Source of the DNA: Streptomyces sp. NBC_00523
GTDB taxonomy: Bacteria; Actinomycetota; Actinomycetes; Streptomycetales; Streptomycetaceae
Assembly: GCF_036346615.1 (NCBI RefSeq)
Contig: NZ_CP107836.1
Location: forward strand, 2,604,001-2,668,000
Direction: 5' to 3'
Length of the DNA: 64,000 nucleotides
In this document: positions 40,066-49,951 of the stretch, one piece after another
How positions within the stretch are numbered: position 1 is the stretch's first letter
Layout: every line of letters begins with the position of its first letter
Notes under the pieces: generated by a model
The model's database searches: none
What the model saw: the letters and a program-made list of their open reading frames with translations, nothing else
What the model was told of the DNA's origin: nothing
Translations under genes and position numbers: made by a program

Positions 40066-43000
40066 TTGAACCACAGCGATGTGACGGGCACTTCGGGAGC
40101 CTCGCCCGTCATTCGGAAGATCCTCGACCAGTCGGCGCGCGTCCTGGAGACGTACCGCGTGGACCCCGGACTGATTCTGGAGCACGCCAACGGCGAGCGA
40201 AGGATCACCCAGGGCGGTTACGGAGACCGCCAGTTGTTCGAGCTGGTACAGAATGCCGCGGACGAGATCGCCGCCACGCCGGGCGGAAAGGTCCACGTCG
40301 TTCTCACCGATGCGCATCTCTACTGCGCCAACGAGGGAACGCCGGTCACGCCCGAGGGCGCCGAGACCATTCTCCGGATGAGCGTGTCGAGGAAACGGGG
40401 CGGCCAGATCGGTCGGTTCGGGGTCGGCGTGAAATCGATCCTGGCGGTCACGGACACCCCCCAGTTCTTCAGCGCCTCGGGGGCGTTCGGCTTCGACCGG
40501 GTGTGGTCGTACGAGGAGATCAGGAAGGCGCGGGGCGCCTCCCCCGATGAGACCTTCGAGGCACCGGTGCTGCGCATGGCCCGCCCCCTGGACGCCGACA
40601 GGGAACGGCTCGCGGACCCCGTCCTGGACACCCTGCTCGGCTGGGCGACCACCGTCGTGCGGCTGCCGCTCCTGCCCGGAGCCGCCGATCGGCTGGGGCG
40701 CGACATCCACGACACCCCGGCCAGGGCCGGCGAATCACGTGAATTCCCCGTGCTGTTCCAGCTGTTCTCCTCCCATGTCGGCACCGTGGTCCTGGAGGAC
40801 ACCCGAACCCTTCCGCCGGTCCGCCGCGAGATCACGGCCGACCACGACGGGTTCCTGCACACCGTTCGCGAGACGCGCACCGGACATCCTGAATCCGGTT
40901 CCACGTGGAAGGTCTTCACCCACGCCCACCGGCCCTCCGAGGCCGCCCGCGCGAGCGCCGGCGAGATGCACGACCGGGGGACCATCGACATCTCCTGGGC
41001 CGTTCCCGAGTACACGGGCGACACGGTGCTCACCACGCCCCGGGGTCGAGGCCAGTTCTGGTCGTTCTTCCCGACGAAGTACCCGATGACCCTGAGCGGC
41101 GTGCTCAACGGGGCGTGGAAGACCAATGAGGACCGGCAGAACCTTCTGGATTCCAGCCCGTTCAACCAGGAGATCATCCGCGTCGCCGCCGGTCTCGTGG
41201 TCGACTCCCTGCCGCACCTCGCCCCGCGGCGGGACCCGGCCGCCTACCTTCCCCTGCTTCCCGGTCGGATGAAGGAGACGCTGAACTGGGCGGACAGGTA
41301 TCTGACGGAACAGATCTGGAAACTGACGGCCGAACGACCGTCGCTTCCCGACCAGGACGGCGTGCTGCGCGTCCCCCGTGACCTTCGGGTGCACCCCGCG
41401 TCGCACAACAAGGTGCCGCTCAGGCCGGAATGGCTGCGCATGTGGAGCGCCTACCCCGGCCGCCCGTCCGACTGGATCCATCCCTCCATCGAGGACGCCG
41501 AGTTCCGCGCGGGCAAGGTCGCCCACATCCTGGAGGAGACCAAGCAACGCCGCGCGACCGTGCGGGAGTGGCTGGAGGCGCTGGTGACCGACGGGTCGGT
41601 CGAGGCCTCCGCCGTCGCGATCCGCATCCTCGCCGCGATGATCCGGGACGGCTCCCCCTTCGCCGCCGAGGCGCGCAGCGCCCGGATCGTGCTGACCGAG
41701 GAGAGCGGATTCGTCGCCCCCGTCGTGGGCAAGGTCTTCCGCCGCACGGTGCAGGACGGGCTGCGCGACGGCACCACGTACGTCGACCCGAGGCTCTCGG
41801 AGGACGAGTCCCTGCTCGGTGATCTGGGCGAGATCGGCATCCGCGAGGCGGACCCCCGCGGGCGCTTCATCGGCGTGCTGGAACAGGGGGTCGAGAACTA
41901 CGGCCCCCAGGACTGGGCCCGCTTCTGGGACCTGTTCCACAACGCGGGCGGCAGCCGGGTCAGCGGCGAGGTCACCGCCCGGGTGCCCGATCCGCTGGGG
42001 GCTCTGTCCGTGCGCACGGTGGACGGACGGTTCCATCGGATGCGGGAGTGCCTGCTGCCCGGCCCCGTCGTGCCCGGCGACGGATCCCGCGACGCCTCCG
42101 TGGCCGTGGACCCGGCCTTCCACTCGGACGATCTGCGGACCCTGCGCGAGTTCGGCATGCGCGACAGGCCCACGCACGGGCACCGGCCGACGAACGAGGC
42201 GTGGTTCGAGGACTACCGGACCGCGATGTACGACAGCTACTGCCGGACTCTGAGCAGCAAGGCCGCCCGGCCGAGCATCTCCCGGATCAAGCTGGAGGGC
42301 TCGCCCGTCGGTGGCCCGCTGCACCTCTTGGAGCTGCTGTCGGACGAGGGCCGCGCGGCGTTCGTCAAGACGCTGCCCGACGACAGCGTCATCGATACCT
42401 GGACCCTGCACATCGGTGTCCAGGCGTCGACCCGCAAGCCGATCTACTCACCGCTGCGCTGGATGCTGCGCCGCCACGGACGGGTGTCCACGTCCCAGGG
42501 CGTCGTCCCGCTCACCGACGCCGTGGGCCCGCAGCTGAAGGCGTACGCGGACGTGCTGCCCGTCGCCGACATCAGCGAGGAGAAGGCCCGCAAGCTGCAC
42601 CTGCCGGTGCTGGTCGACGAGGTCCCGACCAAACAGTGGGACCGACTTCTCGAACAGCTCCGCACCAGCGACGACGACGCCTTCGTCGGGCGCACCTACG
42701 TAATGCTGACCCGTCTGGAGGTGGACTTCCCCGACCAACTCACCCGCTGCCGCGTGGGCGCCGAGTGGGCCACCCGTGAGGACCACGAGATCGCCGTGGC
42801 GGCGACCGAGGCCGAGTACCGGGCCCTGCGCGCCGAGCAGATCCCGGCCCTGCTCGCCGGTGGGCCGGAGGACGCGGCGCTGTTGGTGAAGACGTGGGGG
42901 ATGCTGCGCCACGCCGATGTCATCAACAAGGAGAACCGCCACGTCGCGGTCGGTGAGCCGGTGCTCCTGACGGACGAGTTCCCCACGCTGCGCCAGCGGC

Positions 43001-44826
43001 TGGGTCCGACGGTGAACAACCAGCGACTGTTGCGTTGCTCGGAGCTGGAGGAGGTGCTCAGGACACCTCAGGGGTCCACGACCACCCCGCTCGACAGCGC
43101 GCTGCAGGGCACGACCGTCCTGGTGCTGGAGACCGCGGACCGTCTGGCGACGCTCGTCGCCGCCGACCGCGAACTGCGGTGGGGACTCAAGGAGTCGGGA
43201 TGCCGGGCGGTGCTCGACGCACAGGCCCGACAGGAGGCGGACCAAGAGCTCCAGGCCTCCCTGCGACGGGTCCGGCAGGCGAGCAGCGTCGAGGAGAAGC
43301 TGGAACTGCTCATCGGCGCGCCCGCGCTCCGCGCCGGTCTTCCCCCGGGGCTGTTGGAGGGCGAACCGCCGGAGCCCGGCAGCGAGGAGCCGTCCCCACG
43401 GCGCATCGCCCGCCTGGCCCACGACGCCCACGGCGACGGTGTGCTCCAGGTGCACGCCCGGGATCTGCAGCTCGCCTACCCGAGTCATGCCCCGTCCGGC
43501 TTCACCGGGTCGTCGGCGGCCGTGAAGTTCGTCGCCGAGTTCGGCTTCCCCGACTCCTTCGCCGGTACGCGTACCCCGTCGCTGTCGCCCCGTATCGAGG
43601 TCGCGGGACCGACGGCCTTCCCTCGTCTCCACGACTACCAGGAACGGCTGGCGGCGAAGGTCTTCACCATGCTCGACCGGCTCAGCCCGCAGCGCGCCAT
43701 GCTCTCCCTGCCCACCGGCGCGGGCAAGACGCGGGTGGCGGCCGAGGCCGTCATCCGGTGGGTCAAGCAGATGGGCGAGTTGAGCGGCCCCATTCTGTGG
43801 ATCGCCCAGACCGAGGAACTCTGCGAGCAGGCCGTGCAGAGCTGGAGCTTCGTCTGGTCGAAGGTGGGGGCGGACACCCCGTTGACGATCAGCAGGCTGT
43901 GGACCACCAACGAGGCGGGACCCGTCACCGAGCGCCCGCACCTGGTCGTCGCCACGGACGCCAAGCTCCGCAACTGTCTCGGTACCGAGAACTATGCGTG
44001 GCTGCGCGACGCCTGCCTCGTCATCGTCGACGAGGCCCATGTCGCCATCTCGCCCCAGTACACGGAGATCCTCACGCACCTCGGACTGACCGCGCACGAG
44101 ACGGGACGCCATCTGCTCGGGCTGACCGCCACCCCGTTCCGCAACACGAATGACGCGGAGACCAAGCGTCTCGTCCAGCGGTTCGGCGCCACCCGGCTCG
44201 ACGACGGGGTGTTCCCCTCCGGCGATCCGTACGCCGAACTGCAGGAACTCGGCATGCTGGCGCGGGTGCGGCACCAGGAGCTGCCGGGCGGCACGATCGA
44301 GCTGACCGAGGTCGAGAAGGCGCAGGCCGATCAGCTGAGTCTGCTCGCGAAGTCCGCCGAGCAGCGCCTCGCCGACGACCAGGATCGCAACAACCGCATC
44401 CTGGAGGAGATCGCCGCCATGCCGGGCGACTGGCCCGTGCTGGTCTTCGCCACGTCCGTCGCCCATGCCAAGGTCCTGGCCGCGAGGTTGAAGGGCCTCG
44501 GCATCACGGCGGCGTCGGTGGACTCCGCCACGTCCACGGGTGAGCGCCGGCGCAGCATCGACGCGTTCCGAGGAGGCCGTGTGCGGGTCCTCACGAACTA
44601 CGGCGTGCTGACGCAGGGCTTCGACGCGCCCGCCACCCGGGCGGTCGTCATCACCCGTCCGACGTACAGCCCGAACGTCTACCAACAGATGATCGGGCGC
44701 GGGCTCCGCGGCCCCGAAAACGGCGGCAAGGAGGAGTGCCTGATCCTCAACGTCCGGGACAACATCACGAACTACGACAAGGCCCTGGCCTTCACCCAGT
44801 TCGAGCACCTGTGGAGGGCCCAGTGA
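40066..44826 (+). CDS. Sacsin-type GHKL ATPase fused to an SF2 helicase
   Basis: A 1586-residue protein. Residues about 40-215 form a sacsin/HSP90-like ATPase with the N-box 'ELVQNAADE' (from Glu59), the G1-like 'LYCANEGTPV' and 'GRFGVGVKS'. A central region of roughly 950 residues has no fold I recognise. Residues about 1195-1580 are an SF2 helicase with Walker A LPTGAGKTR (from residue 1215), DEAH (from 1322), motif III-like 'GLTATPF' and motif VI 'QMIGRGLRG'. This would couple an HSP90-like clamp to DNA translocation. Start: TTG at 40066 without a strong ribosome binding site; a GTG five codons later is possible. It overlaps the UvrD-type gene by 4 bp. Confidence 0.88.
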   Translation: MNHSDVTGTSGASPVIRKILDQSARVLETYRVDPGLILEHANGERRITQGGYGDRQLFELVQNAADEIAATPGGKVHVVLTDAHLYCANEGTPVTPEGAETILRMSVSRKRGGQIGRFGVGVKSILAVTDTPQFFSASGAFGFDRVWSYEEIRKARGASPDETFEAPVLRMARPLDADRERLADPVLDTLLGWATTVVRLPLLPGAADRLGRDIHDTPARAGESREFPVLFQLFSSHVGTVVLEDTRTLPPVRREITADHDGFLHTVRETRTGHPESGSTWKVFTHAHRPSEAARASAGEMHDRGTIDISWAVPEYTGDTVLTTPRGRGQFWSFFPTKYPMTLSGVLNGAWKTNEDRQNLLDSSPFNQEIIRVAAGLVVDSLPHLAPRRDPAAYLPLLPGRMKETLNWADRYLTEQIWKLTAERPSLPDQDGVLRVPRDLRVHPASHNKVPLRPEWLRMWSAYPGRPSDWIHPSIEDAEFRAGKVAHILEETKQRRATVREWLEALVTDGSVEASAVAIRILAAMIRDGSPFAAEARSARIVLTEESGFVAPVVGKVFRRTVQDGLRDGTTYVDPRLSEDESLLGDLGEIGIREADPRGRFIGVLEQGVENYGPQDWARFWDLFHNAGGSRVSGEVTARVPDPLGALSVRTVDGRFHRMRECLLPGPVVPGDGSRDASVAVDPAFHSDDLRTLREFGMRDRPTHGHRPTNEAWFEDYRTAMYDSYCRTLSSKAARPSISRIKLEGSPVGGPLHLLELLSDEGRAAFVKTLPDDSVIDTWTLHIGVQASTRKPIYSPLRWMLRRHGRVSTSQGVVPLTDAVGPQLKAYADVLPVADISEEKARKLHLPVLVDEVPTKQWDRLLEQLRTSDDDAFVGRTYVMLTRLEVDFPDQLTRCRVGAEWATREDHEIAVAATEAEYRALRAEQIPALLAGGPEDAALLVKTWGMLRHADVINKENRHVAVGEPVLLTDEFPTLRQRLGPTVNNQRLLRCSELEEVLRTPQGSTTTPLDSALQGTTVLVLETADRLATLVAADRELRWGLKESGCRAVLDAQARQEADQELQASLRRVRQASSVEEKLELLIGAPALRAGLPPGLLEGEPPEPGSEEPSPRRIARLAHDAHGDGVLQVHARDLQLAYPSHAPSGFTGSSAAVKFVAEFGFPDSFAGTRTPSLSPRIEVAGPTAFPRLHDYQERLAAKVFTMLDRLSPQRAMLSLPTGAGKTRVAAEAVIRWVKQMGELSGPILWIAQTEELCEQAVQSWSFVWSKVGADTPLTISRLWTTNEAGPVTERPHLVVATDAKLRNCLGTENYAWLRDACLVIVDEAHVAISPQYTEILTHLGLTAHETGRHLLGLTATPFRNTNDAETKRLVQRFGATRLDDGVFPSGDPYAELQELGMLARVRHQELPGGTIELTEVEKAQADQLSLLAKSAEQRLADDQDRNNRILEEIAAMPGDWPVLVFATSVAHAKVLAARLKGLGITAASVDSATSTGERRRSIDAFRGGRVRVLTNYGVLTQGFDAPATRAVVITRPTYSPNVYQQMIGRGLRGPENGGKEECLILNVRDNITNYDKALAFTQFEHLWRAQ

Positions 44827-46736
44827 CCGACGCGTACCTCGACAGCCCGCCGCTCACCGAGGAGCAGCGGGACGTCGTCGGGCGGCCCTGGGACACCCGA
44901 CTGCTGGTGACGGCCGGCGCCGGTTCCGGCAAGACGCACACGCTCGTCCGCCGGCTGGACGCGCTCATGGGCGACGAGGAGGCGGCACTGGAGGCACGAG
45001 AGATCCTGGTCCTCAGCTTCTCCCGGGCCGCGGTGCGGGAACTGCGGGAGCGGATCGCGCTCCACGCCCGCGAGGCCCGCCGGGTCCGCGTCCAGACCTT
45101 CGACTCCTGGGCGTACGCCCTCCTGCGCGACGAGCAACCCGACCGGGACTGGAGCGCGCTGCGCTTCGACGAACGGATCGGAGAGGCCACGGAGGCGATC
45201 CTGCGGGGTTCGGTCGAGAACAGCGACCAGGGCGCACCCGCCCATGTCATGATCGACGAGGTCCAGGACCTGGTCGGCGATCGACGGGACATGGTGGAGA
45301 CGCTGCTCGACCGGTTCCAGGAGGGCTGCGGCTTCACCGTGGTCGGTGACGGGGCACAGGCGATCTACGGGTTCCAGGTGTCCGACGAGGACGCCCGTGC
45401 CGCGGAGACGAACTACTTCTTCGACTGGTTGCGGGCCTCCTACCCGGACGATCTGGTGGAGCTGCACCTGACGGCCAACTTCAGGGCTCGCACCCCCGAG
45501 GCGAAGCTCGCCCTGCCCCTCGGCACCTCGCTGCACCGACTGCCCTCCGAGACCTCGGCCGCGGAGACCGCGGGCGAGGACATCCGGCAACGGCTGATCG
45601 ACGCCCTCCGCACCTGCCCCTCCTTCGGGTCCGTGGACGACGGATTCACCCTCGACTCCCTGAGGGACTTCGGGGGCACGTGCGCGGTCATGTGCCGGGA
45701 CAACCGACAGGCTCTCGCCCTCTCGGAGCAGTTGTTCGCCCACGGTGTGCGTCATCGACTCCAGCGGGACCTCCAGGAACGGCCGGTGCCCGCATGGGTG
45801 GCGGCGGTGCTGCGCGGCACCGGATCGACGTCGTTGACGGAGGAACGCTTCCTGGAGCTGATCGCCTCCGGGCCGGTCGCGCCCGTGGGCGACCTCTCCA
45901 GGATCTGGCGGTCGCTGCGCACCGTGGCGCGGGGGCCCCGCGGCACCCTGGACGTCGCCGCCGTCCGACGGGCCGTGGCGCAGGGAAGGTTCCCCGACGA
46001 CCTCGCCGCCGCGGAGCCGGCCGGTCTCGTGGTGTCGACGGTCCATCGGGCCAAGGGTCTGGAGTTCGACCGGGTGATCGTGGTCGAACCGCCGACGCTC
46101 GCCGAACTGCGCAAGCAGCACACCCATGTCGACCCGGCCGCGGAGGCCCGTGCCCTGTACGTGGCGATGACCCGACCCCGGGACGACCTGTTCCGTCTGG
46201 ACGCACCCGACACCGCCCTGATCCGTCGCGACCGCCGCACCGGCCGGTACTACGCGGCCGGTTGGAAGGCGTATCAGCGGTACGGCATCTCGGCAACGGG
46301 TACGGACGTGTCCCGCGAGCATCCGCCCGGCACCGACGGCTTCGAGCACGATGCCGTCGAGGTGCAGGACTACCTGGCCTCCTCCGTTGCCCCGGGAGAC
46401 GCCCTGGAGCTGCGGTTGCAGCACGGGATGCCCCTGGCCTCGGACGAGAGCCCGCCGTACACGGTGTTCCACCGGGAGCGCCCTGTGGCCGTCGTCTCGG
46501 AGGCTTTCCGTCAGGACCTGCACGGCTCGCTCAAGATCAACAAGACCTGGGACGTCAGCTGGCCCACGATCGTCGAGGGGTTCCGCGTCGACTGTCTGGA
46601 GAGCGTGGCGGGCAGCACGGCCTCCGGGTCCCGCGCAGGGCTGGGCGAGCACGGTGTCTGGATGGTCCCCCGCATGTCGGGGCTCGGTCGCCACCGGTGG
46701 ACCGACGCGCACACACACGAGGAGAACGACCGATGA
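44823..46736 (+). CDS. UvrD/Rep-type SF1A helicase
   Basis: A 637-residue helicase. Walker A is 'TAGAGSGKTHTL', motif Ia-like 'VLSFSRAAVRELRERI', motif II DEVQD, motif III 'GDGAQAIYGFQ', motif V 'STVHRAKGLEFD' and motif VI 'YVAMTRPRDDLF'. It lacks a RecB-type nuclease domain; the C-terminal 110 residues are outside the helicase core and may bind the other components. Start: GTG at 44823 overlapping the upstream stop (GTGA); its own stop overlaps the DrmA-like gene (ATGA). Probable DNA unwinding in the defence complex. Confidence 0.9.
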   Translation: MTDAYLDSPPLTEEQRDVVGRPWDTRLLVTAGAGSGKTHTLVRRLDALMGDEEAALEAREILVLSFSRAAVRELRERIALHAREARRVRVQTFDSWAYALLRDEQPDRDWSALRFDERIGEATEAILRGSVENSDQGAPAHVMIDEVQDLVGDRRDMVETLLDRFQEGCGFTVVGDGAQAIYGFQVSDEDARAAETNYFFDWLRASYPDDLVELHLTANFRARTPEAKLALPLGTSLHRLPSETSAAETAGEDIRQRLIDALRTCPSFGSVDDGFTLDSLRDFGGTCAVMCRDNRQALALSEQLFAHGVRHRLQRDLQERPVPAWVAAVLRGTGSTSLTEERFLELIASGPVAPVGDLSRIWRSLRTVARGPRGTLDVAAVRRAVAQGRFPDDLAAAEPAGLVVSTVHRAKGLEFDRVIVVEPPTLAELRKQHTHVDPAAEARALYVAMTRPRDDLFRLDAPDTALIRRDRRTGRYYAAGWKAYQRYGISATGTDVSREHPPGTDGFEHDAVEVQDYLASSVAPGDALELRLQHGMPLASDESPPYTVFHRERPVAVVSEAFRQDLHGSLKINKTWDVSWPTIVEGFRVDCLESVAGSTASGSRAGLGEHGVWMVPRMSGLGRHRWTDAHTHEENDR

Positions 46737-49700
46737 GGGACGTGTCGCAGCCGCACGCCGCCCACTACGCGGTACGCGAGGAGCTCGTCGATCAGCTCCG
46801 CCGGGACCTGATGGGCCCCGGGCATCCGGACGAGATCCTGACCCAGGACCCCCCGGTCACGGCCTACCCCGTGGGGGTCCTCTTCCCGCGCCCCTCGGAC
46901 CCGGGGGCCGAACGGGCCCTGGACGACGACGAGGCCGAGGTGGACGGACTGGACACGGTCCCCCTCTCCCGCGGACGCGGCGATGTCGAGGAACCGGTGC
47001 CGGATGTCGGGACCTCGGGCACGGGCGATCGTCGCCCTTCCTCCATGGGGATCACGTTCGCCGTGGACCCGACGCAGTCGTCGAGCATCGTCGTGCACGC
47101 GGAGGCCGCGATGTACGACCCGATCGACGCCCGGGGGCATGCTGTCTCGGCCTCGCGGGCGGAGGCCCGCACCGTCCAGGACCAGAAGGAGCACTGGCGC
47201 CGGCGTCCCCTCGACCTCGGTCCTACGACCGTCGATGTCACGGCCCCGACGCTGCATCGTCCGCCGCCCCTGCACGAGGGGGTGCGTGTGGAGATCCTGG
47301 TGCGCCCGCCCATGGCCGGGACCGTCACGGTCACCGTCACCCTGATCAACACCCACCGGGTGAGTGAACGGGAGCTCCAGGACGCGCACTGCCTCTACCA
47401 GCCCCGACTCACCGTGACGACGCCGTCGGACGCGCCCGCCTTCGTGGAGCGGCCCGCCGACCGGCGCGCAGTGGACACCGAGATGGCCGCGTCCAGGCTG
47501 CTCCACCGCCACGCCCCGAACTTCGCGATGGGGCACGGCTGCGCGGCCGAGTGGGACTGGACCCCGCCACCGATCGGTGCCCCGCGCGATGAGCGTTCCG
47601 CCGTCACCTCCGTACGCACGGAGTTCCTGCCGTCGCACGAGGTGCTGCTGACCGACTCGAACCCGGACATCGACGACTCGGCCCTGACCATGCACGGTCT
47701 GGCGACTCGTCCGGAGAGCGAGGTACTGGCCTCGCTGACGGGGCTGACGGCCGACTACGAGGAGTGGATCGACCGACGGGAGTCCGAGTCCGCCGGCTTC
47801 CGGGGAACGCTCTACGCGGATCCCGCACACGCGCAGATCGCGCACTGCCGCACGGCGCTGGCACGGATGCGGCACGGCATCCGGATCCTCGCCGAGGACC
47901 CCGACGCAATGCGGGCGTTCCGACTGGCCAATCGCGCCATGGCCCATCAACGTGCCCGGGGCGAGTGGGTGCGCAACGGACGCGAGGGCGCGCCCGACGA
48001 GACGCGTGGTCGTTGGCGCCCGTTCCAGATCTCGTTCGTGCTGCTGTGTCTGGAAGGCATCGTCGACCCCACGCACGAGGACCGCGGGATCGCGGACCTG
48101 CTGTGGTTCCCCACCGGTGGTGGCAAGACCGAGGCGTACCTCGGGCTGATCGCCTTCACCACGTTCCTGCGGCGTCTGAGGCTGAAGGAACGCGGTGCCG
48201 GCGTGACCGTACTCATGCGCTACACCCTGCGCCTGCTGACCCTTCAGCAGTTCGAGCGGGCCGCAGCCCTCATCTGCGCCATGGAGCGCATCCGCCTCGC
48301 CGACGTGGCGACCCTCGGCGACGAGCCGATCTCCATCGGTATGTGGGTCGGTCAGTCCGCCACTCCCAACCGGCTCTCGGACGCGGAGGAGAGCCTGGTC
48401 GAGCTGCGCAAGGATCGCGAGCTCCAGGAACGCAACCCGGTCCAATTGCACGCCTGTCCCTGGTGCGGCACACGACTGGACGCGTTCCAGTACGAGGTCG
48501 ACGCGGAGGCCCGGCGGATGCACGTCCGCTGTCCCGACGACTGGTGCGACTTCCGCGACGGTCTCCCGGTCCACCTCGTCGACGAGTCCGTGTACGACGC
48601 CCGGCCCACGTTGGTGATCGCCACCGTCGACAAGTTCGCCGCGATGCCGTGGCGGGTGGAGACGGCTGCCCTCTTCAACCGCGACCGTGCAGACGGCACG
48701 CCTCCCCCCGAGCTGATCGTCCAGGACGAGCTCCACCTCATCTCGGGCCCGCTCGGCACCCTGACCGGTCTGTACGAGACGGCCGTGGACCTGTTGTCGA
48801 ACAGCCCGAAGGTCATCGCCTCGACCGCCACGATCCGTCGGGCCTCGGACCAGGGGAGGATGCTTTTCGACCGGAAGGTCGCGCAGTTCCCCCCGGCGGG
48901 CATCGACGCACGGGACTCCTGGTTCGCGGTGGAGACCCCGAGGGATCGCAAGGCGAGTCGTCGGTACGTCGGACTCCTCACGCCGAGCACCAGCCAGGCG
49001 ACGCTGCTCATTCGCACCTACGCGAATCTCCTCCACCGAGCCAAGCAGGTCGACGTCGACGACGAGGTGCGCGACGCGTACTGGACGCTCGTCGGCTACT
49101 TCAACAGCCTCCGTCTGTTGGCCGCGGCCGAACTGCAGGTCAACGACGACGTCGTCGATTACGTCGAGTACCTGGCCGCACGCGACAAGCGTCCGGTGCG
49201 CAGGGTGGACGAGCAGATCGAGCTGACGAGTCGCGCCAGTTCCAGTGATGTTCCCAGGCTGCTCAAGCAGTTGGAGAAACGATTGCCGGATCCGGACGTG
49301 GCCGATGTCCTGCTGGCCACGAACATGATCTCGGTCGGTGTCGACGTGGACCGACTCGGTCTGATGGCGGTCATGGGCCAGCCCCAGACGACGGCCGAGT
49401 ACATCCAGGCGACCAGCCGCGTTGGGCGCCGGCATCCGGGCCTGGTGGCGGTGATGCTGAACTCGTCACGTTCCCGAGACCGTTCCCACTACGAGAGCTT
49501 CCAGCACTTCCACTCCGCCCTGTACCGGGAGGTCGAGTCCACCAGTGTGACGCCCTTTTCCTCGCGCGCACGCGATCGGGGCCTGCACGCGGTGGTCGTG
49601 GCCCTGGCCCGCATCCTCATCCCGGCCGCGGGGCCGAACGACGGTGCCGGTCGTATCCACGAGTTCCGCGAGGAGTTGGAGCGGGTGGTCCGCGTCCCGC

Positions 49701-49951
49701 TGCTCGCACGCGTCGAGTCGGTCGCCCCGGAGGAGCACCGGCCGACAGCCGACGCCTTCGACGCGTTCGTCGACTGGTGGGAGGGCGAGGCCGAGGCACA
49801 CGGCGGACTCGTGTACGAACCCCGTCGCGGCAACCGGACGCCTTCCCTGCTGAGCGCCTTCGACGACGAGGACCCGCACACCTGGTCCACGCTCTGGAGC
49901 CTGCGCGACGTGGACGCCGAATCAGCCCTGTTCATGGAGGCATCCCGATGA
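46733..49951 (+). CDS. DrmA-like helicase
   Basis: A 1072-residue helicase that resembles DrmA of the DISARM defence system. Walker A is FPTGGGKTEAYL (from residue 459), the DEAD-box motif is DELHLISGPLGTLTGLYE (from residue 665), and the C-terminal motif VI is 'QATSRVGRRHPG'. Two CxxC-like pairs (CPWCG and CPDDWC) between the helicase motifs could bind zinc. The N-terminal 440 residues have no recognised domain. The DELH box and its adjacency to a DUF1998 protein are what tie it to DrmA. Start: ATG at 46733, overlapping the upstream gene by 4 bp. Confidence 0.87.
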   Translation: MRDVSQPHAAHYAVREELVDQLRRDLMGPGHPDEILTQDPPVTAYPVGVLFPRPSDPGAERALDDDEAEVDGLDTVPLSRGRGDVEEPVPDVGTSGTGDRRPSSMGITFAVDPTQSSSIVVHAEAAMYDPIDARGHAVSASRAEARTVQDQKEHWRRRPLDLGPTTVDVTAPTLHRPPPLHEGVRVEILVRPPMAGTVTVTVTLINTHRVSERELQDAHCLYQPRLTVTTPSDAPAFVERPADRRAVDTEMAASRLLHRHAPNFAMGHGCAAEWDWTPPPIGAPRDERSAVTSVRTEFLPSHEVLLTDSNPDIDDSALTMHGLATRPESEVLASLTGLTADYEEWIDRRESESAGFRGTLYADPAHAQIAHCRTALARMRHGIRILAEDPDAMRAFRLANRAMAHQRARGEWVRNGREGAPDETRGRWRPFQISFVLLCLEGIVDPTHEDRGIADLLWFPTGGGKTEAYLGLIAFTTFLRRLRLKERGAGVTVLMRYTLRLLTLQQFERAAALICAMERIRLADVATLGDEPISIGMWVGQSATPNRLSDAEESLVELRKDRELQERNPVQLHACPWCGTRLDAFQYEVDAEARRMHVRCPDDWCDFRDGLPVHLVDESVYDARPTLVIATVDKFAAMPWRVETAALFNRDRADGTPPPELIVQDELHLISGPLGTLTGLYETAVDLLSNSPKVIASTATIRRASDQGRMLFDRKVAQFPPAGIDARDSWFAVETPRDRKASRRYVGLLTPSTSQATLLIRTYANLLHRAKQVDVDDEVRDAYWTLVGYFNSLRLLAAAELQVNDDVVDYVEYLAARDKRPVRRVDEQIELTSRASSSDVPRLLKQLEKRLPDPDVADVLLATNMISVGVDVDRLGLMAVMGQPQTTAEYIQATSRVGRRHPGLVAVMLNSSRSRDRSHYESFQHFHSALYREVESTSVTPFSSRARDRGLHAVVVALARILIPAAGPNDGAGRIHEFREELERVVRVPLLARVESVAPEEHRPTADAFDAFVDWWEGEAEAHGGLVYEPRRGNRTPSLLSAFDDEDPHTWSTLWSLRDVDAESALFMEASR

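Noticed and set aside
45680..46732. N-terminal extension of the DrmA-like protein
   Set aside because: This frame overlaps the UvrD-type gene completely and encodes an Arg/Gly-rich shadow; the ATG at 46733 fits the 4-bp overlap pattern.
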